Positions 24,789 to 33,037 of a stretch of 64,000 nucleotides of DNA are shown in pieces. The position numbers were made by a program, and so were the translations under genes. Location of the stretch: NCBI RefSeq assembly GCF_018070575.1, contig NZ_JAGPXN010000023.1, forward strand, positions 1 through 64,000. Reading direction: 5' to 3'. A model generated the notes under the pieces. It was not told where the DNA came from, searched no databases, and was given only the letters and a program-made list of their open reading frames with translations. The first letter of the stretch is position 1. Every line of letters starts with the position of its first letter. Source of the stretch: Micromonospora sp. C31 (GTDB lineage Bacteria > Actinomycetota > Actinomycetes > Mycobacteriales > Micromonosporaceae).

Positions 24789-25745
24789 GTGACCGAGGCC
24801 TGGGGACCGGACGACGAGGACGAGCAGCGGCGGCGCGGAGCGAGCGGGCCGGTGCGGGTCCGGGTGCCCGCCAAGGTCAACCTGCACCTCGGGGTGGGAC
24901 CGTTGCGTCGCGACGGCTACCACGAGCTGAACACCGTCTACCACGCCATCTCCATCCACGACGAGCTGACCGCCCGTCGGGGCGACACGCTCACCCTCAC
25001 CATGGAGGGCGAGGGCGCCGGCGAGCTGGCCCTGGACGACACCAACCTGGTCATCCGGGCGGCCCACGCCCTCGCCGGCTACGCCGGGGTGCCGCCGCAC
25101 GCCCGGCTGCACCTGCGCAAGCAGATCCCGCTGGCTGGCGGGCTGGCCGGCGGCAGCGCCGACGCGGCCGCCGCGCTGGTTGCCTGCGACGCGCTCTGGG
25201 GGACCGGGCTGTCCCGCGACGAGCTGGCCGGCATCGCCGCCGACCTGGGCTCCGACGTGCCGTTCCTGATCCACGGCGGCACCGCGCTCGGCACCGGCCG
25301 GGGGGAGACGGTCAGCCCCGTGCTGGCCCGCCCCACCACCTGGCACTGGGTGGTGGCCGTCGCCGACGGCGGCCTCTCCACCCCGGCCGCCTACCGGGAA
25401 CTGGACCGGCTCCGCGCCGCCGGCGCCGCCGGCGAGCCGCTGGGCAGCACCGACGCGCTCTTCGCCGCGCTGCGCCAGCGCGACCCCCGGGTGCTCGCCG
25501 CGACCCTCGGCAACGACCTGCAATCCGCCGCCCTGACGATGCGCCCGTCGCTGGCGGAGACGCTGAAGGCCGGCGAGGCGGCCGGCGCGCTGGCCGGCAT
25601 CGTCTCCGGCTCGGGACCGACCTGTGTCTTCCTCGCGGCGGACGCCGCCGACGCCGAGCGCGTCGCCGCGGAGCTGACCACCGCCGACGTGTGCCGCGAG
25701 GCGCGTACCGCCCACGGCCCGGTCCCCGGCGCGCGCATCGCCTGA
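24789..25745 (+). CDS. ispE: 4-diphosphocytidyl-2-C-methyl-D-erythritol kinase
   Basis: 318 residues, GHMP kinase of the non-mevalonate isoprenoid pathway, phosphorylating CDP-methylerythritol. VRVPAKVNLHLGVG (about 24-37) is the substrate motif, PLAGGLAGGSADAAAAL (about 115-131) the ATP-binding glycine loop, and IVSGSGPTCVFLA near 280 the third GHMP motif. GTG 24789 fits the -10 box; the open frame begins earlier inside rsmA. About 20 extra acidic or basic residues precede the core. Confidence 0.95.
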   Translation: MTEAWGPDDEDEQRRRGASGPVRVRVPAKVNLHLGVGPLRRDGYHELNTVYHAISIHDELTARRGDTLTLTMEGEGAGELALDDTNLVIRAAHALAGYAGVPPHARLHLRKQIPLAGGLAGGSADAAAALVACDALWGTGLSRDELAGIAADLGSDVPFLIHGGTALGTGRGETVSPVLARPTTWHWVVAVADGGLSTPAAYRELDRLRAAGAAGEPLGSTDALFAALRQRDPRVLAATLGNDLQSAALTMRPSLAETLKAGEAAGALAGIVSGSGPTCVFLAADAADAERVAAELTTADVCREARTAHGPVPGARIA

Positions 25746-25913
25746 CCGGCCCGATTCTCCCCGCGCCCGACCCGGCCTCCCCGGGGGCCGCCGGCCCAGG
25801 GTTCGCGGGAGCCCGCGCCCGGCGGGCGGCGGGGCGGTCCGCGTACGCTGGGAGGCTCAGGCGTCCCAGGTGCCGACCGGCACCGGGACGCCTTGATCAT
25901 GGGAGGTGAGGTC

Positions 25914-27713
25914 GTGGCCAACATCGTCAACCTGGACCGGGTGTCCAAGGGCTACGGCGCTGCCGGGCCGCTGCTCACCGACGTCTCGCTCGGCCTGGAC
26001 GACGCCGACCGGATCGGTGTGGTCGGCCTCAACGGCGCCGGCAAGTCCACCCTGCTGCGGCTGCTCACCAAGATCGAGGAACCGGACGCCGGCCGGGTCA
26101 CCCACCGCCGCGACCTGCGGGTGGCCTGGCTGCCGCAGACCCTCCAGCTCGCCCCCGAGGCCACCGTCCGGGACGTGGTGCTCGGCACCGCCTGGCTCGG
26201 CGAGAGCATGGGCGCCGAGCACGAGTGGGCCGGCGACGCGGGCGTGCGGGCCATCCTCGACGGCCTCGGCATGCCCCACCTCGGCCTCGACCAGCCCGTC
26301 GGCCCGATGTCCGGCGGCGAGCGGCGGCGCGTCGCGCTGGCCGCGCTGCTCGTCCGCGAGTCGGACCTGCTCATCCTCGACGAGCCCACGAACCACCTCG
26401 ACGTCGGCGGCGTCGACTGGCTGGCGAAGTACCTCGTCGGCCGCAAGGGCGCGCTGGTCGTGGTCACCCACGACCGGTGGTTCCTCGACGCCGTCTGCAC
26501 CGACACCTGGGAGGTGGCCGACCAGACCGTCCGGGCGTACGAGGGCGGCTTCGCCGCGTGGACGCTGGCCCGCGCCGAGCGGGACCGGGTCGCCGCGGCC
26601 ACCGAGGCCCGCCGGCAGAACCTGCTCCGTAAGGAGATCGCCTGGCTGCGGCGCGGCCCGCCCGCCCGCACCTCCAAGCCGCGCTTCCGCATCGACGCCG
26701 CCAACGCGCTCATCGCCGACGTCCCGCCGGCACGCGACACCATGTCGCTGCAACGGCTCGCCACCGCCCGGCTCGGCAAGCAGGTGTACGACCTGACGGA
26801 GGTCACCCTGCACGCCGGCCCGAAGGAGATCCTGCGCGACGTCACCTGGCAGGTCGGCCCCGGCGACCGGATCGCCGTCCTGGGGCGCAACGGGGCGGGC
26901 AAGACCACCCTGCTGCGGATGCTGGCCGGCATCACCCGCCCCGACGGCGGGCGCTTCGCCACCGGCTCGACCGTCCGCCCGGCCTTCCTCTCCCAGGAGC
27001 TGGCCGAGCTGCCCGGCCACCTGCGCGTGCTCGAAGCCGTGGAGGAGGTCGCCCGGCGGGTGCAGCTCGGCGACCGGGAGGTCTCCGCCGCCCAGCTCGC
27101 CGAGGTCTTCGGTTTCGACGACCGGCGGCTCTGGACGCCGGTGAGTGACCTCTCCGGCGGCGAGCGTCGCCGGTTGCAGATGCTGCGGCTGCTCGCCGGC
27201 GAGCCGAACGTGCTCCTGTTCGACGAGCCCACCAACGACCTGGACACCGACACCCTCGCCGCCCTGGAGGACCTGCTCGACTCCTGGCCCGGCACCGTCA
27301 TCGTGGCCAGCCACGACCGGTACCTCATCGAGCGGGTCACCGACGTCGCGTACGGGATGTTCGGCGACGGCCGTCTGGTGCACCTGCCCGGCGGCGTCGA
27401 TGAGTACCTGGCCCGCGCCGCGGGCCGGCCCGACCCCGCGCTGCCGGAGACGGCCCCCGCGGCCGGCGCCCCCGCCGCGACCGGCATGTCCGCCGCCGAG
27501 GTGCGGCAGGCCCGCAAGGAACTGGCCCGGCTGGAACGGCAGGTCGGCAAGCTGGAGCAGAAGGAGGCGACGCTGCTCGACCAGCTCGCCGCGCACGCCA
27601 CCGACTACGCCAAGGTCGCCGAGCTCGACGCCCAGCTCAAGGAGCTGCGGGCCGAGCGGGAGCGCACCGAGGAGTCCTGGCTGGCCCTGGCCGACGAGAT
27701 CCCGGCGAGCTGA
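25914..27713 (+). CDS. ABC-F family ATPase
   Basis: 599 residues with two nucleotide-binding domains and no membrane spans. Domain 1 has GLNGAGKST (about 40-48), signature MSGGERRR and LLILDEPTNHLD; domain 2 has GRNGAGKTT, LSGGERRR and VLLFDEPTNDLD. Residues 526-595 form a charged coiled coil. ABC-F proteins act on the ribosome, either as translation factors or as antibiotic-protection proteins. The linker between domains is short (RTSKPRFRIDAANAL), closer to housekeeping members, but the role cannot be settled by eye. GTG 25914 has GGGAGGTGAG just upstream. Confidence 0.9.
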   Translation: MANIVNLDRVSKGYGAAGPLLTDVSLGLDDADRIGVVGLNGAGKSTLLRLLTKIEEPDAGRVTHRRDLRVAWLPQTLQLAPEATVRDVVLGTAWLGESMGAEHEWAGDAGVRAILDGLGMPHLGLDQPVGPMSGGERRRVALAALLVRESDLLILDEPTNHLDVGGVDWLAKYLVGRKGALVVVTHDRWFLDAVCTDTWEVADQTVRAYEGGFAAWTLARAERDRVAAATEARRQNLLRKEIAWLRRGPPARTSKPRFRIDAANALIADVPPARDTMSLQRLATARLGKQVYDLTEVTLHAGPKEILRDVTWQVGPGDRIAVLGRNGAGKTTLLRMLAGITRPDGGRFATGSTVRPAFLSQELAELPGHLRVLEAVEEVARRVQLGDREVSAAQLAEVFGFDDRRLWTPVSDLSGGERRRLQMLRLLAGEPNVLLFDEPTNDLDTDTLAALEDLLDSWPGTVIVASHDRYLIERVTDVAYGMFGDGRLVHLPGGVDEYLARAAGRPDPALPETAPAAGAPAATGMSAAEVRQARKELARLERQVGKLEQKEATLLDQLAAHATDYAKVAELDAQLKELRAERERTEESWLALADEIPAS

Positions 27714-27826
27714 GCCACCGGGGTGCTCGCGTCGTCGCACCGGGAGGCCCCCGTGTGCGGCGTCACACCCCGGCGTGCGGGACAATCGTTGCCGACCCTC
27801 ACCCGAACGGCGTTGGAGACTCAGAC

Positions 27827-28282
27827 ATGGCCCACACCCCCGTCAACCACCCCGCGCGGCCGGTCTACCGGGCGATCGGCGGGCTGACCGGTCTGTACCT
27901 GGTGGCCTTCGGCGTGCTCGGCATCATCGCGAGCGCCGGCAACGAGGTCCTCGCCCAGGATGACACCCAGGTCCTCGGCCAGGGCACCAACCTCGGGTTC
28001 TCGCTGCTCAGCGTCCTGCTGGGGGCCGCCGTGCTGGCCGGCACCGCGATCGGCCGCAACATCGACGTCATGATCAACCAGTGGCTGGCGTACGCCGTCA
28101 TGACGATCAGCCTCGCCGGTCTCGCCTTCATCCAGACCGACGCCAACATCTTCAACTTCAGCATCTTCACCGTCATCGCGCTGATGGTGGTCGGCCTGGT
28201 CCTGCTGATGGTCGGCATGTACGGCAAGGTCGGCACGGAGCAGGAGCAGGAGGCCTGGCAGAAGGCCCGACTCGTGCTCTGA
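27827..28282 (+). CDS. DUF4383 four-span membrane protein
   Basis: 151 residues beginning MAHTPVNHPARPVYRAIGGLTGLYLVAFG in substance, with four hydrophobic segments (about 17-35, 56-76, 88-106, 113-135) and a charged tail. VNHPARPVYR and the GTNLGFSLLS loop match DUF4383 proteins, which have no known function. GGAG lies 9 nt before the ATG. It is followed by a second DUF4383 gene, clearly a paralogue. Confidence 0.85.
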   Translation: MAHTPVNHPARPVYRAIGGLTGLYLVAFGVLGIIASAGNEVLAQDDTQVLGQGTNLGFSLLSVLLGAAVLAGTAIGRNIDVMINQWLAYAVMTISLAGLAFIQTDANIFNFSIFTVIALMVVGLVLLMVGMYGKVGTEQEQEAWQKARLVL

Positions 28283-28290
28283 GTGGTTGT

Positions 28291-28366
28291 CGGGTTTTCG
28301 CCGGAGCCCGATCTGCTGCGGGCGGTCAGGCTCGATCCCTGCGCAGGTCGGGTTCCGGCGAAGCCC
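28291..28366 (+). ncRNA. stem-loop element with conserved apical segment, copy 1
   Basis: The left arm 28291-28316 and right arm 28341-28366 form a long imperfect stem with G-U pairs (for example GATCTG with CAGGTC), then an internal loop, a GGG/CCC clamp and the apical sequence CGGTCAGGCTCGAT. The apical part matches the element at 60861-60922 at all but one position although the outer stems differ. It begins 8 bp after the stop of the first DUF4383 gene. No U tract follows, so it is not a canonical terminator. Whether it acts as RNA is inference. Confidence 0.5.
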
Positions 28367-28483
28367 CTCGTGGTCCCGCTCCGTCCGGCCCGTTGCCGCC
28401 CGGTGGGGTGGGATCTTGGTGGTTCCGCCTCTTGTCGGGTGGCCGTCGGGCGGTTTGGCGGACGGCTGACCTCCTCCGAGGGA

Positions 28484-28507
28484 CAATCAGGGTAAATGTC
28501 CTGATTG
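28484..28507 (+). promoter_or_regulatory. 8-bp inverted repeat upstream of the second DUF4383 gene
   Basis: CAATCAGG (28484-28491) and CCTGATTG (28500-28507) are perfect reverse complements around GTAAATGT, ending just before the GGAGGA ribosome binding site. The centre is AT-rich. It could be an operator or a leader hairpin that hides the ribosome binding site. Confidence 0.45.
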
Positions 28508-28518
28508 GTGGAGGAATC

Positions 28519-28995
28519 ATGCCGCACTTTCCCGTGAACCATCCGGCGCGGCCGGTCTACCGGGTCCTCGCCGGGCTGGTGGGCCTCTACATCCTGGTCT
28601 TCGGGGTCTGGGGCGTCGTCCTGACGTGGGGCGACCCGCTCTTCGACCGGGGCGACAACTGGGCCCTCGGGCTCCGCACCAACCTGGCCTTCTCGCTGGC
28701 CTCCGTCGCCTTCGGGATCGTGCTCATCGTCGGGGCGTCCCGGCGCGGCAACCTCGGCCACTACATGAACCTGACCGCCGGGATCGTCTTCCTGGTCACC
28801 AGCGTCCTCACGATGGCCGTGCTCCAGACCGAGGCCAACGTCCTCAACTTCTCGATGTCCACGGTCATCGTGTCGATGATCTTCGGCCTGCTCCTGCTCG
28901 GCACCGGCCTGTACGACAAGGTCGGCACCGACGAGCACGCCGAGGAGGAGCGGCGGCGCCGGCACCATCCGGTCTCCGAGGCCCACAGCCGCTGA
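28519..28995 (+). CDS. DUF4383 four-span membrane protein, paralogue
   Basis: 158 residues. It shares FPVNHPARPVYR, the LGLRTNLAFSL loop and the NVLNFSMSTVIV span with the gene just upstream, so the two arose by duplication, but the C-terminal tail differs (EEERRRRHHP). GGTGGAGGA lies 4-5 nt before the ATG, a strong site. Function unknown. The 236-bp gap between the paralogues holds the stem-loop element and the inverted repeat, so they may be regulated separately. Confidence 0.85.
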   Translation: MPHFPVNHPARPVYRVLAGLVGLYILVFGVWGVVLTWGDPLFDRGDNWALGLRTNLAFSLASVAFGIVLIVGASRRGNLGHYMNLTAGIVFLVTSVLTMAVLQTEANVLNFSMSTVIVSMIFGLLLLGTGLYDKVGTDEHAEEERRRRHHPVSEAHSR

Positions 28996-29007
28996 CGGCG
29001 CCGGGGT

Positions 29008-29727
29008 TCAGCGCCCCCGCACCGTGATCAGGCTCGGCTTCGCCTCCAGGTGCGACAGCCCGCTCCAGGCCAGGTTCACCAGGTGCGCCGCCACCGTCTC
29101 CTTGCGCGGCTTGCGCACCTCCAGCCACCAGCGGCCGGTCAGCGCCACCATCCCCACCAGCGCCTGCGAGTAGAGCTCGGCCAGCTTCGGGTCGTAGCCC
29201 CGGCTGGAGAACTCGGCACCCAGGATGTGCTCCACCTGGTGGGCCACGTCGTTCATCACGCTGCTGAAGTTGCCCGCCGCCGACAGCACCGGCGACTCCC
29301 GTACCAGCACCCGGAAGCCGCTGGTCTCCTCCTCGATGTAGGTCAGCAGGGCCAGCGCCGCCTGCTCCAGCAACTCGCGCGGGTGCCCGGCGGTCAGGGC
29401 CGTGGTGATCCGGTCCAGCAGGGCGCGGACCTCCCGGTCCACCACCACCGCGTAGAGCCCCTCCTTGCCGCCGAAGTGCTCGTAGACCACCGGCTTGGAG
29501 ACCTTCGCGCGGGCCGCCACCTCCTCTATCGAGGTGGCGTCGAAGCCGCGCTCGGCGAAGATCTGCCGGGCGATCGAGATCAGCTGCTCCCGGCGCTGGG
29601 CCGCCGACATGCGTACGCGTGAGGAGGGCTTGGGGGCCGCGGCGGGAATCGCCCGCCGCCGGCCGGTCGTGCCGCCGCTGCCGGGGACACCCGCCACGTT
29701 CTCGTCACTCCGCCGGCGCTCGGTCAT
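29008..29727 (-). CDS. TetR-family transcriptional regulator
   Basis: 239 residues. After a 40-residue flexible N-terminus the TetR helix-turn-helix is clear: RREQLISIARQIFAERGF, ATSIEEVAARAKVSKPVVYEHFGGKEGLY (about 45-92). The ligand domain holds EEETSGFRVLVRESPVLS and ends near EAKPSLITVRGR. It sits in the place of Rv1019 relative to glmU and prs in M. tuberculosis. The ATG at 29727 begins MTERRRSDE; MSAAQRRE is a later possible start. The target is unknown; no obvious palindrome lies in its promoter. Confidence 0.88.
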   Translation of the reverse strand: MTERRRSDENVAGVPGSGGTTGRRRAIPAAAPKPSSRVRMSAAQRREQLISIARQIFAERGFDATSIEEVAARAKVSKPVVYEHFGGKEGLYAVVVDREVRALLDRITTALTAGHPRELLEQAALALLTYIEEETSGFRVLVRESPVLSAAGNFSSVMNDVAHQVEHILGAEFSSRGYDPKLAELYSQALVGMVALTGRWWLEVRKPRKETVAAHLVNLAWSGLSHLEAKPSLITVRGR

Positions 29728-29768
29728 CCGGCCATCCTGCCAGGCGACCTGCGCGCCCAGCGTCCGCG

Positions 29769-29880
29769 CTACGGCCCGGTGGCCCCGCCCATCAGCGCCG
29801 GGCCGAGGACCGAGACCACCACCAGCAGCGGGAACAGCCGGTCCACCCGGCTGATGTCGCGGGCGGCGAGCAGGTCGGCA
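29769..29880 (-). pseudogene. possible N-terminal fragment of an ion transporter
   Basis: The minus strand encodes about 37 residues (SADLLAARDISRVDRLFPLL then VVVSVLG...) ending in a stop. It resembles the first membrane span of ACR3-like arsenite transporters (RVDRLFP...), but the rest of such a protein is absent. The similarity is short and the call uncertain. Confidence 0.3.
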
Positions 29881-30129
29881 GACCACGACGCGGCGCTCAG
29901 GTGGTGGGTGCGGAAACTCGATCTACCGGTTGAGCGTTTCCAGCGCGCCAATCTCAAGAAACACCGGGCCGCCACGGTGCGACGCAACGTCGGAGCCGAC
30001 TATCGTGGCTGCCTAGTGATCACCGTGCCATGCAGCCGCGAGCTCTACTGGCGGATCGAAGGTATGATCGCCGAGCTGTTCCAGACCGTCGGGGGACGCG
30101 AACCGGAATTTACGGCAAGCGAAGCTTGA
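29876..30129 (+). pseudogene. C-terminal fragment of a conserved actinobacterial protein
   Basis: The plus strand encodes DAALRWWVRKLDLPVERFQ, LKKHRAATVRRN, YRGCLVITVPCSRELYWRIEG, which I recognise as the C-terminus of a widespread actinobacterial helix-turn-helix/hypothetical protein of about 200 residues. Upstream of about 29876 the frame enters the fragment of another gene, so the N-terminal half is gone. Lower GC and more AT-ending codons than neighbours suggest foreign origin. It ends 7 bp before tRNA-Gln. Confidence 0.6.
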
Positions 30130-30136
30130 CATTTTA

Positions 30137-30208
30137 TGGGGTGTGGGGTAACGGCAACCCGCAGGCCTTTGGAGCCTTGAGCTCCTGGTTCGAATCCAGG
30201 CACCCCAG
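30137..30208 (+). tRNA. tRNA-Gln (anticodon TTG)
   Basis: A 72-nt cloverleaf: acceptor TGGGGTG/CACCCCA, D arm GGGT/ACCC, anticodon loop CTTTGGA giving TTG, T arm CCTGG/CCAGG with loop TTCGAAT, discriminator G. The anticodon stem has one C-T mismatch at its base. CCA is not encoded (GCT follows). Gene debris abuts its 5' end. Confidence 0.92.
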
Positions 30209-30267
30209 CTCACACCGCATCTCCCGGCATTCGTGTGGCCGTGCCGAACGGCGGCTCGCCGTCTGGT

Positions 30268-30273
30268 TAGCAT
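30268..30273 (+). promoter_or_regulatory. -10 box TAGCAT, likely glmU promoter
   Basis: TAGCAT lies 40 bp before the glmU GTG. Transcription would start near 30280, leaving a leader that contains the GGGAG site at 30301-30305. Confidence 0.4.
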
Positions 30274-30313
30274 GGCCGCGAGACTGTTCGCCGTCCCGAC
30301 GGGAGCCCGTGTC

Positions 30314-31849
30314 GTGTCCCAGCCCCACCTCCGCACCGTTGTCGTGCTCGCCGCCGGTGAGGGCAAGCGGATGAAGTCGGCGCTGCCCAAGGTGCTGCAC
30401 CCGCTGCTCGGCCGCACCCTCGTCGGCCACGTGCTCGCCGCCGCCGCACCGCTGGCCGCGGACCGCACGGTGGTCGTGGTGGGGCACGGCGCCGACCAGG
30501 TGCGCGCGCACCTGGCGGAGATCGCCCCCGAGGCCACCCCGGTGCTCCAGGCCGAGCAGCTCGGCACCGGCCACGCCGTCCGGATCGCGCTCGACGTCGC
30601 GCCGGACGCCACCGGCACCGTGGTCGTCATCAACGGCGACGTGCCGCTGCTGCGCCCGGGGACGGTGGCCGCGCTGGTGGAGGCGCACGAGGGCGCGGGC
30701 GCGGCGGCGACCGTGCTCGCCGCCGAGGTGCCCGACCCGACGGGTCTGGGCCGGATCGTGCGGGACGCCGACGGGCGGCTCGAGCAGATCGTCGAGGAGC
30801 GCGACGCCACCGGGGCGCAGCGGGCGATCCGGGAGATCAACGCCGGCATCTACGCGTTCGACGCCGCCCGGCTGCGCGACGCGCTGGGCAAGCTGTCGAC
30901 CGACAACGACCAGGGCGAGGAGTACCTGACCGACGTCTTCGCCCTGCTGGGCTCGGCCGGTGAGCCGGTGGCGGTGCACGTGGCGACGGACCACGTGGAG
31001 ACGCTGGGCTGCAACGACCGGGTCGAGCTGGCCGCGCTGCGCCGGCTGCTGCGCGACCGGGTCAACGAGGCCTGGATGCGTACCGGGGTCAGCCTGCTCG
31101 ACCCGGACACCACCTGGATCGACGTGACGGTCGCTCTGGACTCCGACGCCGTGGTCGACCAGAACACCCAGCTGCGCGGCGGCACGGTGGTCGGCACGGG
31201 CGCGGTCGTCGGGCCGGACGTGACGCTGATCGACACCGTCGTCGGCCCGGGCGCCACGGTGCTGCGCAGCCACGCGGTGGGCGCGGAGGTCGGCCCGGGC
31301 GCGAGCGTCGGGCCGTACGCGTACCTGCGGCCGGGCGCCAAGCTGGCCGAGAAGGCCAAGGTCGGCACGTTCGTCGAGGTGAAGAACTCGGAGGTGGGCG
31401 CGGGCGCGAAGGTGCCGCACCTGTCCTACGTGGGGGACGCGACGATCGGCGCGAAGGCGAACATCGGCGCGGCGACGATCTTCGTGAACTACGACGGGGT
31501 GAACAAGCACCGCACCACGGTCGGCGAGGCCGCGTTCGTCGGCTGCGACACCAGCCTGATCGCTCCCGTCGAGGTGGGCGCCGGGGCGTACGTGGCGGCG
31601 GGCAGCGCGATCACGCAGGACGTGCCGCCGGGCGCGCTCGGGGTGACCCGCGCGCCGCAGCGCAGCATCGACGGCTGGGTGGCCCGCAAGCGGGCCGGCA
31701 CGGCCTCCGCCGAGGCGGCGGCGCGGGCCCAGCAGGCCGATGAGGATGCGTCGGCACCGGGATTCCGGGCAAGTGAAGGTGAGGCAATCCACGGGGATGC
31801 CGAGCCGGTCGGGTCGGCCTCGGGCGCGGGGGATACTGCAACCGAATAG
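30314..31849 (+). CDS. glmU: bifunctional GlcNAc-1-phosphate uridyltransferase/glucosamine-1-phosphate acetyltransferase
   Basis: 511 residues. The N-terminal uridyltransferase has VVLAAGEGKRMKSALPKVLH (10-29) and INGDVPLL; the C-terminal left-handed beta-helix has repeated hexapeptides (DVTLIDTVVGPGATVLRSHAV; ATIGAKANIGAATIFVNYDG) with the acetyltransferase region near 370-420. It makes UDP-GlcNAc for peptidoglycan. About 50 Ala/Glu/Gly-rich residues beyond the core form a disordered tail, as in actinobacterial GlmU. GTG 30314 has GGGAG upstream; ATG 30272 is an alternative. prs follows 55 bp later. Confidence 0.95.
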   Translation: MSQPHLRTVVVLAAGEGKRMKSALPKVLHPLLGRTLVGHVLAAAAPLAADRTVVVVGHGADQVRAHLAEIAPEATPVLQAEQLGTGHAVRIALDVAPDATGTVVVINGDVPLLRPGTVAALVEAHEGAGAAATVLAAEVPDPTGLGRIVRDADGRLEQIVEERDATGAQRAIREINAGIYAFDAARLRDALGKLSTDNDQGEEYLTDVFALLGSAGEPVAVHVATDHVETLGCNDRVELAALRRLLRDRVNEAWMRTGVSLLDPDTTWIDVTVALDSDAVVDQNTQLRGGTVVGTGAVVGPDVTLIDTVVGPGATVLRSHAVGAEVGPGASVGPYAYLRPGAKLAEKAKVGTFVEVKNSEVGAGAKVPHLSYVGDATIGAKANIGAATIFVNYDGVNKHRTTVGEAAFVGCDTSLIAPVEVGAGAYVAAGSAITQDVPPGALGVTRAPQRSIDGWVARKRAGTASAEAAARAQQADEDASAPGFRASEGEAIHGDAEPVGSASGAGDTATE

Positions 31850-31904
31850 TCCCCGGCCCACCACCACCGCCGGGTACCACCGACCAACGGGAGCAGACGG
31901 GCCC

Positions 31905-32885
31905 ATGGGCAGCATCGTCGCCGAAAACCGCAAGAGCCTGATGCTTTTTTCCGGACGTGGCTTTCCGGAGTTGGCCAAGGAGATCGGTGAGGTGCTCGGC
32001 GTCGCGCCGACGCCGGCCGACGCGTACGAGTTCGCCAACGGTGAGATCTTCGTACGGTTCAAGGACTCGGTACGCGGTTCGGACGCCTTCGTGGTCCAGT
32101 CCGTCACGCACGGGGTCAACACGTGGGTCATGGAGACCCTCATCATGATCGACGCGCTGAAGCGTGGTTCGGCCAAGCGGATCACCGTGGTGCTGCCGTT
32201 CTACCCGTACGCCCGGCAGGACAAGAAGCACCGCGGCCGGGAGCCGATCTCGGCCCGGCTGGTGGCGGACCTGCTGAAGACGGCCGGGGCGAACCGGATC
32301 CTCACCGTCGACCTGCACACGGCGCAGATCCAGGGTTTCTTCGACGGCCCCGTCGACCACCTCTTCGCGATGGACATCCTCGCCGAGTACGTCCAGCACA
32401 GGTACGACGGCCGCCCGATGACGGTGGTCGCGCCGGACTCGGGTCGGGTGCGGGTGGCCGAGCGGTGGACGGACCGGCTGGGCGGCTGCCCGCTGGCCTT
32501 CATCCACAAGACCCGGGACCCGCTCAAGCCGAACCAGGTGGTGGCGAACCGGGTGGTCGGTGAGGTCGAGGGGCGGGTCTGCCTGATCGTCGACGACATG
32601 ATCGACACGGGCGGGACGATCTGCGGGGCGGCGGACATCCTCCGGGAGTCCGGCGCGGCCGACGTGATCGTGGCCTCGACCCACGCGCTGCTCTCCGACC
32701 CGGCGACCGAGCGGCTGAAGAACGCCCCGATCAGCGAGGTCGTGGTGACCAACACGCTGCCGCTGCCGCCGGAGAAGCAGCTTGACAAGATCACCGTGCT
32801 GTCGATCGCGCCGCTGCTGGCGCGGGCGATCCGCGAGGTCTTCGACGACGGTTCGGTGACCACCCTCTTCGGTGGCCTGAGCTGA
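31905..32885 (+). CDS. prs: ribose-phosphate pyrophosphokinase
   Basis: 326 residues, making PRPP from ribose 5-phosphate and ATP for purine, pyrimidine, histidine, tryptophan and decaprenyl-phosphoarabinose synthesis. RQDKKHRGREPISARLVADL (about 105-124) is the flexible catalytic loop region, VDLHTAQIQGFFDGPVDHL (about 136-154) follows, and VCLIVDDMIDTGGT (about 226-239) is the PRPP-binding motif. The glmU-prs pair is conserved in actinobacteria. It is followed by a strong hairpin terminator. Confidence 0.96.
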   Translation: MGSIVAENRKSLMLFSGRGFPELAKEIGEVLGVAPTPADAYEFANGEIFVRFKDSVRGSDAFVVQSVTHGVNTWVMETLIMIDALKRGSAKRITVVLPFYPYARQDKKHRGREPISARLVADLLKTAGANRILTVDLHTAQIQGFFDGPVDHLFAMDILAEYVQHRYDGRPMTVVAPDSGRVRVAERWTDRLGGCPLAFIHKTRDPLKPNQVVANRVVGEVEGRVCLIVDDMIDTGGTICGAADILRESGAADVIVASTHALLSDPATERLKNAPISEVVVTNTLPLPPEKQLDKITVLSIAPLLARAIREVFDDGSVTTLFGGLS

Positions 32886-32890
32886 CCGTC

Positions 32891-32933
32891 CGACGCCGGG
32901 CCGGGCGGCGCGACCGCCCCCGTCCCGGCGTCG
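32891..32933 (+). terminator. hairpin terminator after prs
   Basis: CGACGCCGGG (32891-32900) pairs perfectly with CCCGGCGTCG (32924-32933); the interior adds GGGCGG/CCGCCC. It starts 5 bp after the prs stop. Confidence 0.75.
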
Positions 32934-33037
32934 CGGGGCACCCGCGGCGGGGTGCCGCCGGGCAGGGCCGTCTCACCCCTGCGGGCCTGCGGGAACGGTG
33001 ACGAGGGGACTGCCGTAACGCGCGGAATCAGCTCGGG

